DNA of 64,000 nucleotides from Symbiodinium kawagutii (taxonomy: Eukaryota; Sar; Dinophyceae; Suessiales; Symbiodiniaceae). The stretch is taken from positions 92,517 to 156,516 of the forward strand of contig VSDK01013728.1 in assembly GCA_009767595.1 (NCBI GenBank), written 5' to 3'. The notes beneath the pieces are model-generated. The model was not told the DNA's origin and made no database searches. It saw only the letters and a program-made list of their open reading frames with translations. The translations under genes were made by a program, and so were the position numbers. Positions 56,205-64,000 of this stretch are shown here, piece after piece. Position 1 is the stretch's first letter; each line of letters starts with the position of its first letter.

Positions 56205-57270
56205 TAAGTTGGTTTGGTTAGGTTTGACTTGCTTTGTTTGTTTGTGATTCCATTTGCGCATATGTTGGTATGAAGTTTGGCCATTACTGTTTGATGGTTT
56301 GTCTGTTTGGTTGGTTTTTACTTCTAGGATTCATTCGGATGGCACGCGGTTCGTGTAGTTGAGAACTAGGTTTTCTTGTTTGTGCCTCTTTGGCATGGTA
56401 GGTTGGTCCGTGTATGTGAGAAAATGTGATTTGAGAAAAAGTAGCTGGCAACTCCACAGGCTGCGACGGCCGAACGTGCACAGGACGTCGCCTTTGTGAA
56501 AAATCTAGCCACATGCACCAATTGCCAGGTGACCGTTCCACTGATGTGGAGTTGGAATTTTTTCCAGAGCATGACTTAGGAGGATGCTTGTCGGAGATCA
56601 TGCTTTTGTATCTGCGTCCTTTAAATGAGCAAGCTCACACAAAATGTAAATGTATACGTATATGTACATGTATATATGTGAAGATATGCTACCATGACAT
56701 GTGAACGTCACACCAGTGGTCACTCACGCCACGGTCACTCACGAATTAACCTCGCTGCCCTCGCTTGGCTGCGCTTCCTGCAGCAAGCAGGTCGGCATCT
56801 TGGTACAGCCGTGCCGGTGGGGGAGCATGTGAACCGTGAACAGTTCTAGGATGCAGCTGTAATTAGTTTTACTATTGGCTCTTGGTTCTTGACTGCAATC
56901 CGCGAAGATTGTTGAGCATTCATTATGTGTAAGATTAATGACCTGTGACCCGGCTATCGAGGAGAACAGGTTGAACCCAGCGTTTCTTGACCTGCCCGGA
57001 TGTCAGCAGGACAGCAGTGCTAGGAAACACAAATTATTAACGAGTTTAACAATGATGAGCCATTATTCACTATACTTAATCTCACAGGAGTGATGAAAAA
57101 TAATCAGTATTTGTGTTGATCACTGTGACCGTTCTTAATCGTCAAAAACTGGTTCCAATCATTTGGAGCAATTACAAACAAATGTTCACCCAATGCTATC
57201 AAAGCGCTGTCGTGCGATCACCACCATTGATGATGAAACGAAACGAATCGTGTGAGCCTACAGCTGCCCA
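56205..57270. other. no gene recognised
   Basis: Unique-looking sequence without a protein-like frame. Several self-complementary short words (e.g. cttcctgcagcaagcag near 56774). Confidence 0.4.
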
Positions 57271-57279
57271 CCACTAACG

Positions 57280-58095
57280 GTTGCTCACCATAACCCTTCT
57301 TTGCTGTGATGAGACCATGCTCAATCGTTCTCACCGATTGATCAACAGCATCAATCTGAATCCCTTGCTTTTATTCGTACTTCCTGGTACTATGTATGAG
57401 CGCCCTACCAAACCATGGAAGGCCTTACATCGTTCATCAACATCAATTAGTCATCAGTATCGATGAACATCGTTGTGTGTCAGCACGCAGCGTTACTGGA
57501 AGAAAAACCAAGCGAACCGTTGCCTGGCATAACCATGAACAAGGGGTACCGCCCACCACTGACAAATCAATAATCAGCCACTATCAACCATTACTGGCCA
57601 CCATCAACCATCACTGGCCTACGCGAACAGTGGATCAGCAATATTGTTTGCCATTATCAACCGTCAAAAGCTATCAGTAACCACAAATAATGTCATGAGG
57701 ATCACTGCAGTAATGCGCCATTAGGCGTAGCGGCGTAGCGCCAAGCACCAACCAACACGGAGTCCACCTGTTTCGTCCTTCTTTGTTCCTGGCGAGGAGA
57801 ATTTCGTACAGCGGCTGCGTTGGCTCGGATTTTGTGATCCGGTGGTGTTTTTTAAATGTTCGTTGCCGCTGGTCATGGTGTGTGATGGTTGTTGATCGTG
57901 GTGCGTAGAGGTTGATAAGGGATCGAAGTGGTTGGTAATGATGGGTAATGGCTGGCACTAGTGAATGTAATGCTTAAGGATGGCGAGCAACCGCTGGTAA
58001 TGGTTGACCATGGCTCAGGCTGGTTGCTATTAGTGGGTAATGGTTGGATAATGGCTGATCAAGGGTTGTAATGATTTGTAATGTTTCAGGCTGGT
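57280..58095. repeat. two degenerate arrays in inverted orientation
   Basis: Left part (57280-57680): atcaaccatcactggcc-type words. Right part (57870-58095): ggtaatggttg/ggctgg-type words, the complement of the left. The unit is about 15-20 nt and strongly decayed. The two parts flank about 190 nt of unrelated DNA. Confidence 0.6.
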
Positions 58096-58440
58096 GAGTG
58101 AATGGACTTTACGGGCAACCACGGATGTAACGACCTATTTTGGATCTATTTTGGAAATTATCGGTTAGTTGCCAAAGTTCGCACACTAGGATATTGCGAT
58201 GCAGCTCAAAATGTTTGAGTCCGGGTTCAACATTGTCACCGGGCGATCGTGGGATGCAGACTAAGGGTCTTGGTTGATGTTTGAAAAAAGCAAGGCGCAA
58301 TAAAACCCGTTTTGGGCAGGTCATGTCAAGGTTGGACTGGCAGCTGGGAGTTGCGAGAGCAAAGTGTAGAACGGGCGGCTGGAATCAAGGCCTGTGACTT
58401 TTGAAGACCTGAGAGGCTTGAAGTGTGAAAAAGCTGCGCG

Positions 58441-58640
58441 TCACCGAGTCCGCTGCCGTTTCCGAGGATTGTCTGCGAGCTCATCTTTTCCAGGCCACGC
58501 GTTGGGAGCTTGCCAGGGTTGCGCGCGATGCTTTGCAGAGGCTTGGGTCAACAAAGCGTTGAGTAGCTGGGCCGACTCGCAAAGGAAATCGCCGAAGACC
58601 TCGGGGATGTACTCGTAGCTCCATTTGCATGCAATTTCTT
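58441..58640 (-). CDS. probable C-terminal exon of the 58.4-61.8 kb gene
   Basis: The minus-strand frame reads EIACKWSYEYIPEVFGDFLC, then ESAQLLNALLTQASAKHRAQ and ends NPRKRQRTR with TGA at 58441-58443. The basic end resembles a nuclear localisation signal. A likely AAG acceptor lies near 58640. The protein family is not recognised. An overlapping frame (ending STLC) is open too but less convincing. Confidence 0.45.
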
Positions 58641-58649
58641 GCGGCGAAG

Positions 58650-58850
58650 AGGCAATGGCACCAGGTCCGGGCGAGCATGGAAGCGCTTCTCGGCCATCTG
58701 GGCCATGAGTTCACGCTCTTTCAACACCGATCGGGTTTTTTTGTCCATGAAGTGCCTCTTGCACACACGATGCAGGTCACTACTAGTCCGGAAAGCTGCA
58801 AAGACTGCACATGATTTCACATGAGCATCAATTAGAGCAAGATGACCACT
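58650..58850 (-). CDS. exon candidate within the 98-nt inverted duplication
   Basis: Minus-strand frame ALIDAHVKSCAVFAAFRTSS, then DLHRVCKRHFMDKKTRSVLK and ERELMAQMAEKRFHARPDLV. The first half is duplicated in inverted orientation at 61116-61213, and the bases for TRSVLKER are repeated at 59079-59102. It joins to the next exon only with a frame change, so part may be non-coding. Confidence 0.4.
58744..58841 (-). repeat. 98-nt inverted duplication, left copy
   Basis: Matches 61116-61213 in inverse complement with about two mismatches. The encoded text is the same (LIDAHVKSCAVFAAFRTSSD then LHRVC). Confidence 0.9.
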
Positions 58851-59013
58851 GGGGGTAACCAAAGAACCAAACCAAGCCAACCAGCACGACAAAAAGACCA
58901 AGCAAACAAACCAAAACAACCACAAACCAAGCAAACCGACCCCAACCATAAAAGGTCATCAAGCTATCTAAACTAAGATGCACTGGGTGAAACAGAAGAC
59001 ACTCCGCACTCAC

Positions 59014-59874
59014 TCATCTCAGTAGGTGAACTACAGGGCGTCGCTCATCCGTCTCACAGCTTCCAGTCGAAAGGGTTCCACGCTCTTTCAACACCGATCG
59101 GGTGATCCAGGGCATGTTGGCAGCAGTCCAGGGGACATCAGGTGGGCAGTCGCCTTCTGAACGTAGCAACCCCAAGATTCGCACAGCTCCGTCGCCAAGG
59201 CAGAGTGTGCTTTGGATATCTTGGACATGTTTGCGATGCAATGCGTTGGCCTGGCCTCCGCTGGAATACAAAATCATGCCGTGCTGAGAATAAAATCTGC
59301 CAATGTGCGGTTGACTCTGCCAACGGTGATGAATGTCTTCCTTCGAGGCGCCCGAAATGGGTCCAGGAACAAGGTTGCAACCCAAGAGGCCATCAATGTT
59401 ACCAGCGCGGACAGCGCCTTCCAGGGCGTTCCCACAAACGAACTTGCGACTGAAGAATGGCTGCTGTTCATTTCGAACAGTCACGAACAAGTCACATAGC
59501 CGCGCTGGTGCATCTGGTCGTAGTGCAATTTGCAATGCCTCTGCACTCATAGCTGCAATGAACGGCTGCCAGGTGTCAGGTTTGGACATGGCCAGGGCCA
59601 GGCGCTGATCAAAGATGTCCCCGTGGCGTTGAAATTTCTCGAGCGCAAGCACGTATTTGTGTTTTTGTAGGCAAGCTTCCCAGCTCCGCAAATTTGCATT
59701 CATCGGCCGTGATGTATCAATTCCAACTTCCGCCCAAGTCAAAGGACCATGCCGCAGAGAAAGTGATTGCCTGGCAGCGCAAAAGTCGATGAGAAACTGT
59801 CGAAGTGGTTGCGCGCTAGGTCGGCCATTGCCTCTTGGCAATTTGACGTCGAAGAAGAGCGTTGATTGCGACAT
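59014..59874 (-). CDS. large exon of an unknown protein
   Basis: 286 codons from an in-frame ATG (MSQSTLFFDVKLPRGN). The frame is also open upstream to a CAG acceptor (HFFA before the Met), so the Met may be internal. The text is clearly protein-like: LEKFQRHGDIFDQRLALAMS, CDLFVTVRNEQQPFF, GMILYSSGGQANALHRKHVQ, LGDGAVRILGLLRSEGDCPP. A probable GT donor lies at CGATCG|GTGTTG (near 59095), which would end the exon after PWITRS and leave the last 30 codons intronic. No family can be named. Longest uninterrupted host-like frame in the window. Confidence 0.6.
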   Translation of the reverse strand: MSQSTLFFDVKLPRGNGRPSAQPLRQFLIDFCAARQSLSLRHGPLTWAEVGIDTSRPMNANLRSWEACLQKHKYVLALEKFQRHGDIFDQRLALAMSKPDTWQPFIAAMSAEALQIALRPDAPARLCDLFVTVRNEQQPFFSRKFVCGNALEGAVRAGNIDGLLGCNLVPGPISGASKEDIHHRWQSQPHIGRFYSQHGMILYSSGGQANALHRKHVQDIQSTLCLGDGAVRILGLLRSEGDCPPDVPWTAANMPWITRSVLKERGTLSTGSCETDERRPVVHLLR

Positions 59875-60099
59875 AGCGAAGAAGTGCTGCCAGGAGCTGC
59901 AGGGTTGTAGCTGTGGTACGGTTCTCTCTCTACATGCTGTTGATATATTTATGTCTTGTTTAGTCTTTGCGAGCTTGGCGGGTCAGAAGTTGGTGTTTGC
60001 ACTAGGCCCTGCCAACCACGTTCAACAGGATCAGGTGGGTCTTTGGATCTTTTTGTTTATAACCATCAGTAAATTCACTTTTAGGTTCTTATGTTACAT

Positions 60100-60330
60100 A
60101 CGGCACAGAACTTCGGCCAGAGGACTCCAAAGGTTGGAGTTGGTTTCTAGCACGTTGGTCTTGATACAAAAGTTCGCACAGCTATTTGACCTGCCGAAAG
60201 CCTGTTGGTACGGCATTGTACGGGCAAGAGCCCGGGCTTCTTCTAGCAACTCTTTGACTCGCAGGAGCTTGGTGCGGCTGACTCGGACAACTGTGGCAGG
60301 CACGCTCACTGGCTCGGAAACCTGCGGGTA
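60100..60330 (-). CDS. exon candidate of the 58.4-61.8 kb gene
   Basis: The frame reads AVCSNWTHLDMELRPALVRL, then YPQVSEPVSVPATVVRVSRT and KLLRVKELLEEARALARTMP. Non-repetitive, helical, with good coding character. Boundaries not fixed. Unknown function. Confidence 0.45.
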
Positions 60331-60479
60331 AAGGCGCACCAATGCGGGCCGTAGCTCCATGTCAAGATGGGTCCAGTTGCTGCAAACAGCAACGACATCA
60401 TACCGTTTGGGCAACAATCAGAAATATTCCCCATAGTGAGCATCTATGTGAGTAGCCATCCGAGCAGCTGAGTTAGGAC

Positions 60480-60910
60480 TGTACCACTGACGGTGACTCC
60501 GCTTTCATGGACCAGGATCACGCCTCTTGCCGTGTCAACAGGGTAGAACGTCCGGGTACCCCGGGTGATTTTAAGGCCTTGGTAAAGGCGGTCCGGGGTC
60601 TGGGGTTTTCCCCAGCCGTGTGGAGGCTGCATGTCATGCAAGCTTCTGACTTCATCCATTCTGTAATGAATGCATTGACCCGTCTACAGTCCACGATACC
60701 AACTCGATAAGGTTCTTTGAATTGGATACTAGTGGAGGCGAAGGACGGCACGTAGCCCCTAAGATGCCAAACAGAACCTTTGAAAAGGTTTCGACAAACT
60801 CTTATGGGACAAAAGGAAACGGTGACTAAATCATTGCGCAGTGGTAAATCCACGGACTCTTGTCAAAGTCCCACTGCAGCTCATTGTCCACGATACGCTG
60901 TACTGTCAGG
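60480..60910 (-). CDS. several exon candidates of the 58.4-61.8 kb gene
   Basis: Minus-strand coding-like pieces: QRIVDNELQWDFDKSPWIYH (about 60840-60905), WHLRGYVPSFASTSIQFKEP then YRVGIVDCRRVNAFITEW (about 60660-60780) and QPPHGWGKPQTPDRLYQGLK then TRTFYPVDTARGVILVHESG (about 60490-60640). Frames change between them, consistent with short introns. No family recognised. Confidence 0.45.
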
Positions 60911-61115
60911 CTGCAGCAGAAATATGCATTGGTGTGTAACGTAAATCACCCTGACAGACTGCGAAGGTAAAAAAGAGTTCTTCAAGTTGCAGCACTCCGG
61001 GAATGCTTCTGACTTTTACAGTTCTCAAAGTGAACTGAGGAGAAACTGCCTTTTCGAAGCCAGTGGCCTGCAACAGCGTCCTGTGGTGCCATATCTAAAA
61101 AGGGTGACCCTGCCG

Positions 61116-61213
61116 CTTGCTCTAATTGATGCTCATGTGAAATCATGTGCAGTCTTTGCAGCTTTCAGGACTAGTAGTGACCTGCATCGTGTGTGCAACA
61201 GGCACTTCATGGA
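61116..61213 (+). repeat. 98-nt inverted duplication, right copy
   Basis: Reads plus-strand LIDAHVKSCAVFAAFRTSSD and then runs into an A-rich stretch (ggaaaaaaaaaagga). The A-rich end just past the duplicated coding sequence could mean a retrotransposed fragment. Confidence 0.9.
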
Positions 61214-61349
61214 AAAAAAAAAGGATCAGATTCTATTTTTTTTGCGTGGGCGCTTTTGCACGTTTTCCCCAAGTCTCATGATCAAAGCCTATTTTTGCCT
61301 GACCTTCTTTGGCCTGCGGAATGCAATCAACGGAAATCTTTTTTCAGAC

Positions 61350-61532
61350 CTTCGATCCATGATGGTGCATCGACCAATGATGTCACAGCCCCCCAGTTCG
61401 ATGAGAACTTGGGAAACTTCTGCCTGGGAGAAATAGCACCAATCAACATATCAGACACAGGCCCAAAGCTAGCGACAGCGTTAAACGGCCCGAGATTCCA
61501 ATGATATGATTCCTTTCTCTCCATGCAGGAGT
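61350..61532 (-). CDS. exon, unknown protein (58.4-61.8 kb gene)
   Basis: Begins after an AG acceptor that restores an Asp codon split with the upstream exon, then reads SCMERKESYHWNLGPFNAVA, SFGPVSDMLIGAISPRQKFP and SSNWGAVTSLVDAPSWIE to a GT donor (CGAAG|GTCTGA). The correct phase with the upstream exon over a 70-nt GC-AG intron is good evidence. Function unknown. Confidence 0.55.
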
Positions 61533-61602
61533 CTCTTTGCATCTCAAGTCCACAGTAGCAACTCCTGAGGTGACTGCCAGCCATGGAGACAGAACAAACA
61601 GC

Positions 61603-61804
61603 CATTGATCGATCTTTGCGAGCTTTTCAAGATGGCGACCCGCCGCTCTGGAACCTCGAATTTAGCAATCAGAGCCACCACTTTGACATCACAATTGCTG
61701 CCGACAAAGTCCATCACCCGGTATGTGACGGTTTCCCATTCCTCCGCATTAAGTGCCACCTGAAATTTGGCGAGGACACCGGAGTTCTCATTAATTGGGA
61801 TCAT
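61603..61804 (-). CDS. exon, unknown protein (possibly N-terminal)
   Basis: Reads MIPINENSGVLAKFQVALNA, EEWETVTYRVMDFVGSNCDV, KVVALIAKFEVPERRVAILK and SSQRSIN, ending at a GC donor (AATG|GCTGTT). The Met at 61804 may be the start or internal. Alternating beta-like segments; no domain recognised. Confidence 0.5.
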
Positions 61805-62100
61805 TGAGTTTTCTGCAGTTTGGACATGTGACCGCTGCCACAGTGCACACGCGGCGCCCTAAAGGAAAAAAATCATCCGAGTTGATGTCGTGTCTTGGTG
61901 CTTGCCTTCATCCATCACCAAGTATCACGCAGGGTATTCCGGGGACAATTTGGTAGCAATCGCTGCTTTGCGTTTTTCTGTTCGACTGGAGGCGGCTGGT
62001 TGGCTGACAATGTGTTTGAAAATCGCTTGGTAGCGGTTTTTGATTGGATTGCGTTGTGTGCAGTTTGCTGGTTAAATCATTGATGCGGTTGGCTTGAAGT
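61805..62100. other. no gene recognised
   Basis: Possible upstream region of the minus-strand gene. No spliced-leader-like or promoter motif was identified. Confidence 0.4.
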
Positions 62101-62109
62101 GAATTTTTG

Positions 62110-62525
62110 TTGCGTCTGTGTTGGGGGTGTGCTGGTGGTGTTGTGCTGGTGATTTTGTTGCGGTGTTGTTGGTGGGCTGGTGATTTTGTAATGGTGGTGT
62201 TCGTGGTGTGCTGCCGATTTTCGGTATTGGCGGCGGTGGTCATATTCTGTCCATGGTGGCCGGTGATTTTGTTGTTATTGGTAGTTTTGGTGCGCTGGTG
62301 AATGCGTTGTTGTGGTGAGATTGTTGGTGATATCGCGGCGCTTGTAGTTTGGTTGTGCTGGTGACTTTGGTCTTTTTCTGCTTGATGGGCTGGTGATTTT
62401 GCAGTGTTGTTTGTGGCGGCGCGCTGGCGATTTGTGATGGTGACGTTGCTATGTTGGTGATCTTTTGTGCTGGTGACTTTGTTGGGCTTGCGTTTTGTGG
62501 CGCGGGTGACCGTGTGGTGATGCTT
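62110..62525. repeat. degenerate gctggtgattttg array
   Basis: Eight or more imperfect copies of gctggtgattttg with ttg/gtg filler at about 30-nt spacing (near 62147, 62177, 62263, 62298, 62357, 62389, 62424 and 62470). Minus-strand frames over it are Thr/Pro/Ser-rich and not convincing. Confidence 0.75.
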
Positions 62526-63094
62526 TGGTAGCGCAATTGCGCGAGTGCTTGTTCGAGAGCTTGCGCGTCACGATGCTTCTTCATCTTCTTCACTCCTGAT
62601 ACGCGGACCACCCTTTGGGAAAATCGCAGTGTATAATATTTGTGCGCAGAAATGCAAAATCCGAACATTTCAAGACTTGGTTGATCATTGGATTGGCGAG
62701 GGTGCGGGCATCCAAGTGGCAACCCCCCCTTCGCCCCTAGACTCCTAACGCAAAGTGTAATTGTACTGGTGGAGTTGCATGGGGTCCGGACAAGCAATAA
62801 TTGTATATTTTTAAGATCATTGGGGCAATAAACCGACCCGGAAACGACGACTCCGCATGAATTCCGCGCAGGACATCAATATGAAAAAGTGTGTTTCGCC
62901 TGCGTTTCGGTTACATTTTGCATCTTCTTCTTGCGGAGTCGTCGCGGAATCGGGCGGAGTCGGGGGGACGAAATGTAGGTAGCTCTATTGGAGAAACCAT
63001 TGCTTCGTTCTGATGCTGTGCAGGCGCAAGCTTTTCCTAATTAGTATGAAGCAGAGCGACCGCCATTTTTAATACCTTTTGTATTTCTCCAAAG

Positions 63095-63390
63095 GGTGAA
63101 TGTAGGGAACTCTATGGGGGTTCCCAAGGGTCTTCTCGCTCACTTTCAGTCTTTGTCTTCAGTTTCACTAGGATTTCATTTGGGTTTAACATTTTTCTTC
63201 GCGCAAGTTTGGGTTGAATATGCGTAATTCTACGGGGGTTCCCAAGGGTCCCCTCGCCGACTTTCAGTCTTCTTGTGCTCTGTTTCATTAGGATTTAATA
63301 TTTTTCTTGGCGGGGGTTTGAGCTGAATATTCGTGATTCTATGGGGGTTCCCAAGGGTCTTCTTGTCGACTTTCAATCTTTTCGTAACAC
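63095..63390. repeat. three-copy ~110-120-bp tandem repeat
   Basis: The core tctatgggggttcccaaggg, then tc-tc-ccgactttcagtctt, recurs at about 63110, 63230 and 63340. Between cores are cactaggattt and ttttcttcgcg/ttttcttggcg. The last copy runs directly into the splice acceptor of the helicase-like exon, so the array would be intronic. Confidence 0.85.
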
Positions 63391-63396
63391 TTGCAG

Positions 63397-64000
63397 GGGC
63401 TACCTGCCATACTGGACTCTGCTTCCAAACAAGTGTCCGGTTCCTGAGCAGCAGTCACGATGGAGATCGAAAACATAAAGTAGAAGCCTATCCCCGAGCC
63501 TGCGTTGGCCTCACACGTGCACAGGCCATCACAACCATGATAGCCCCCCTCGAGATGCGAGGTCTCCCTGGAGTCATGCAAGTGCTTAGCACTCTCGTGC
63601 ATGGGGTCAGTTTCATTAAATCCAACCGCCACCAGCTTCTTGATTCATATGGAGAAGTTGACTCAACCGCCTTTGCTCCACAGGCCACCGACCATTTAAT
63701 GCAAGGCAATGACATAGGTGGTGATCATCTCCCTCTGGCTTTCGGCTTGTGTTTCTGCTTCACCACACCTAAAACCGGTGCACCTGAAGTTGCCCCCCCT
63801 AAGTACACAACGGAGCGTTATCATCTGATGCTCGCTGACTTCTATGCAGTGGCTGATCGACGTAGTCACACGTGGCCGGAACAGAGTAGGTATTACCCGC
63901 GGCAGCATAAGAAAGGACATCTCCTTTGGGCGTATGGGCGTGACAATTCCAGAACCCCAGAGAGGAGTGTCTCTACTACTGCCACAGGGTGGAAGCTGCA
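63397..64000 (+). CDS. superfamily 1 helicase-like exon (partial, runs off window)
   Basis: After a pyrimidine-rich CAG acceptor (63394-63396) the frame GG|GCT is open for about 200 codons to the window end. It reads VEAYPRACVGLTRAQAITTM then IAPLEMRGLPGVMQVL. The R-x-x-VGLTRAQ segment fits motif VI of UvrD/Upf1-type SF1 helicases (consensus V-A-x-TRA), with the Arg finger. The remainder (PKYTTERYHLMLADFYAVAD and others) is a C-terminal extension. ATP-binding motifs would lie upstream on other exons. Assignment rests on one motif plus coding character. Confidence 0.5.

Noticed and set aside
55499-56261. Thr/His/Ile-rich or Met/Tyr/Val/Cys-rich ORFs
   Set aside because: Products of the (GTAT)n microsatellite; frames follow the repeat period.

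Overview
This window looks like nuclear DNA of a dinoflagellate. That is an inference from four things together: dispersed short exons with GT, GC and GA splice donors and AG|G-type acceptors; decayed LINE reverse transcriptases; a DIRS-type tyrosine-recombinase retroelement with a cytosine-methyltransferase-like domain; and very many microsatellites and degenerate tandem arrays. I see no bacterial gene organisation, rRNA, tRNA or CRISPR. The species cannot be fixed.

Layout. At 1.2-1.9 kb lie three minus-strand exons of a carboxylate-clamp TPR protein. A degenerate 40-bp array (4.9-5.45 kb) precedes the most coherent object, an apparently intact three-ORF retroelement on the minus strand (5.8-12.15 kb): gag-like ORF, then RT/RNase H with a zinc finger and C5-methyltransferase-like insert, then tyrosine recombinase. 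Both ORF junctions are 4-base ATGA overlaps. Further short minus-strand exons of unknown protein(s) lie at 12.7-14.0 kb. Eight well-phased minus-strand exons of a DRG2-like GTPase run from 34.7 kb to 14.8 kb; one intron is about 15.8 kb and holds other coding-like segments, including an LDL-receptor class A exon and an Asp-Glu open frame built on a 370-bp hexanucleotide repeat.

From 37.8 to 44.4 kb is a graveyard of LINE fragments of two lineages on both strands, studded with five copies of a ~39-nt palindromic hairpin. 46.2-47.0 kb is dominated by a (TTC)n tract. 48-58 kb is mostly repeats. A multi-exon minus-strand gene of unknown function occupies 58.4-61.8 kb, with a 98-nt inverted duplication. 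The window ends inside a plus-strand exon resembling the C-terminal part of a superfamily 1 helicase, directly after a three-copy tandem repeat.

The most distinctive candidate for a little-described system is the DIRS-like element: translational coupling by ATGA at both junctions, and an RNase H domain split by about 430 residues carrying a zinc finger and a DNA-methyltransferase-like fold. Exon boundaries were read by hand from splice signals and reading-frame phase. No alignment or database search was run.
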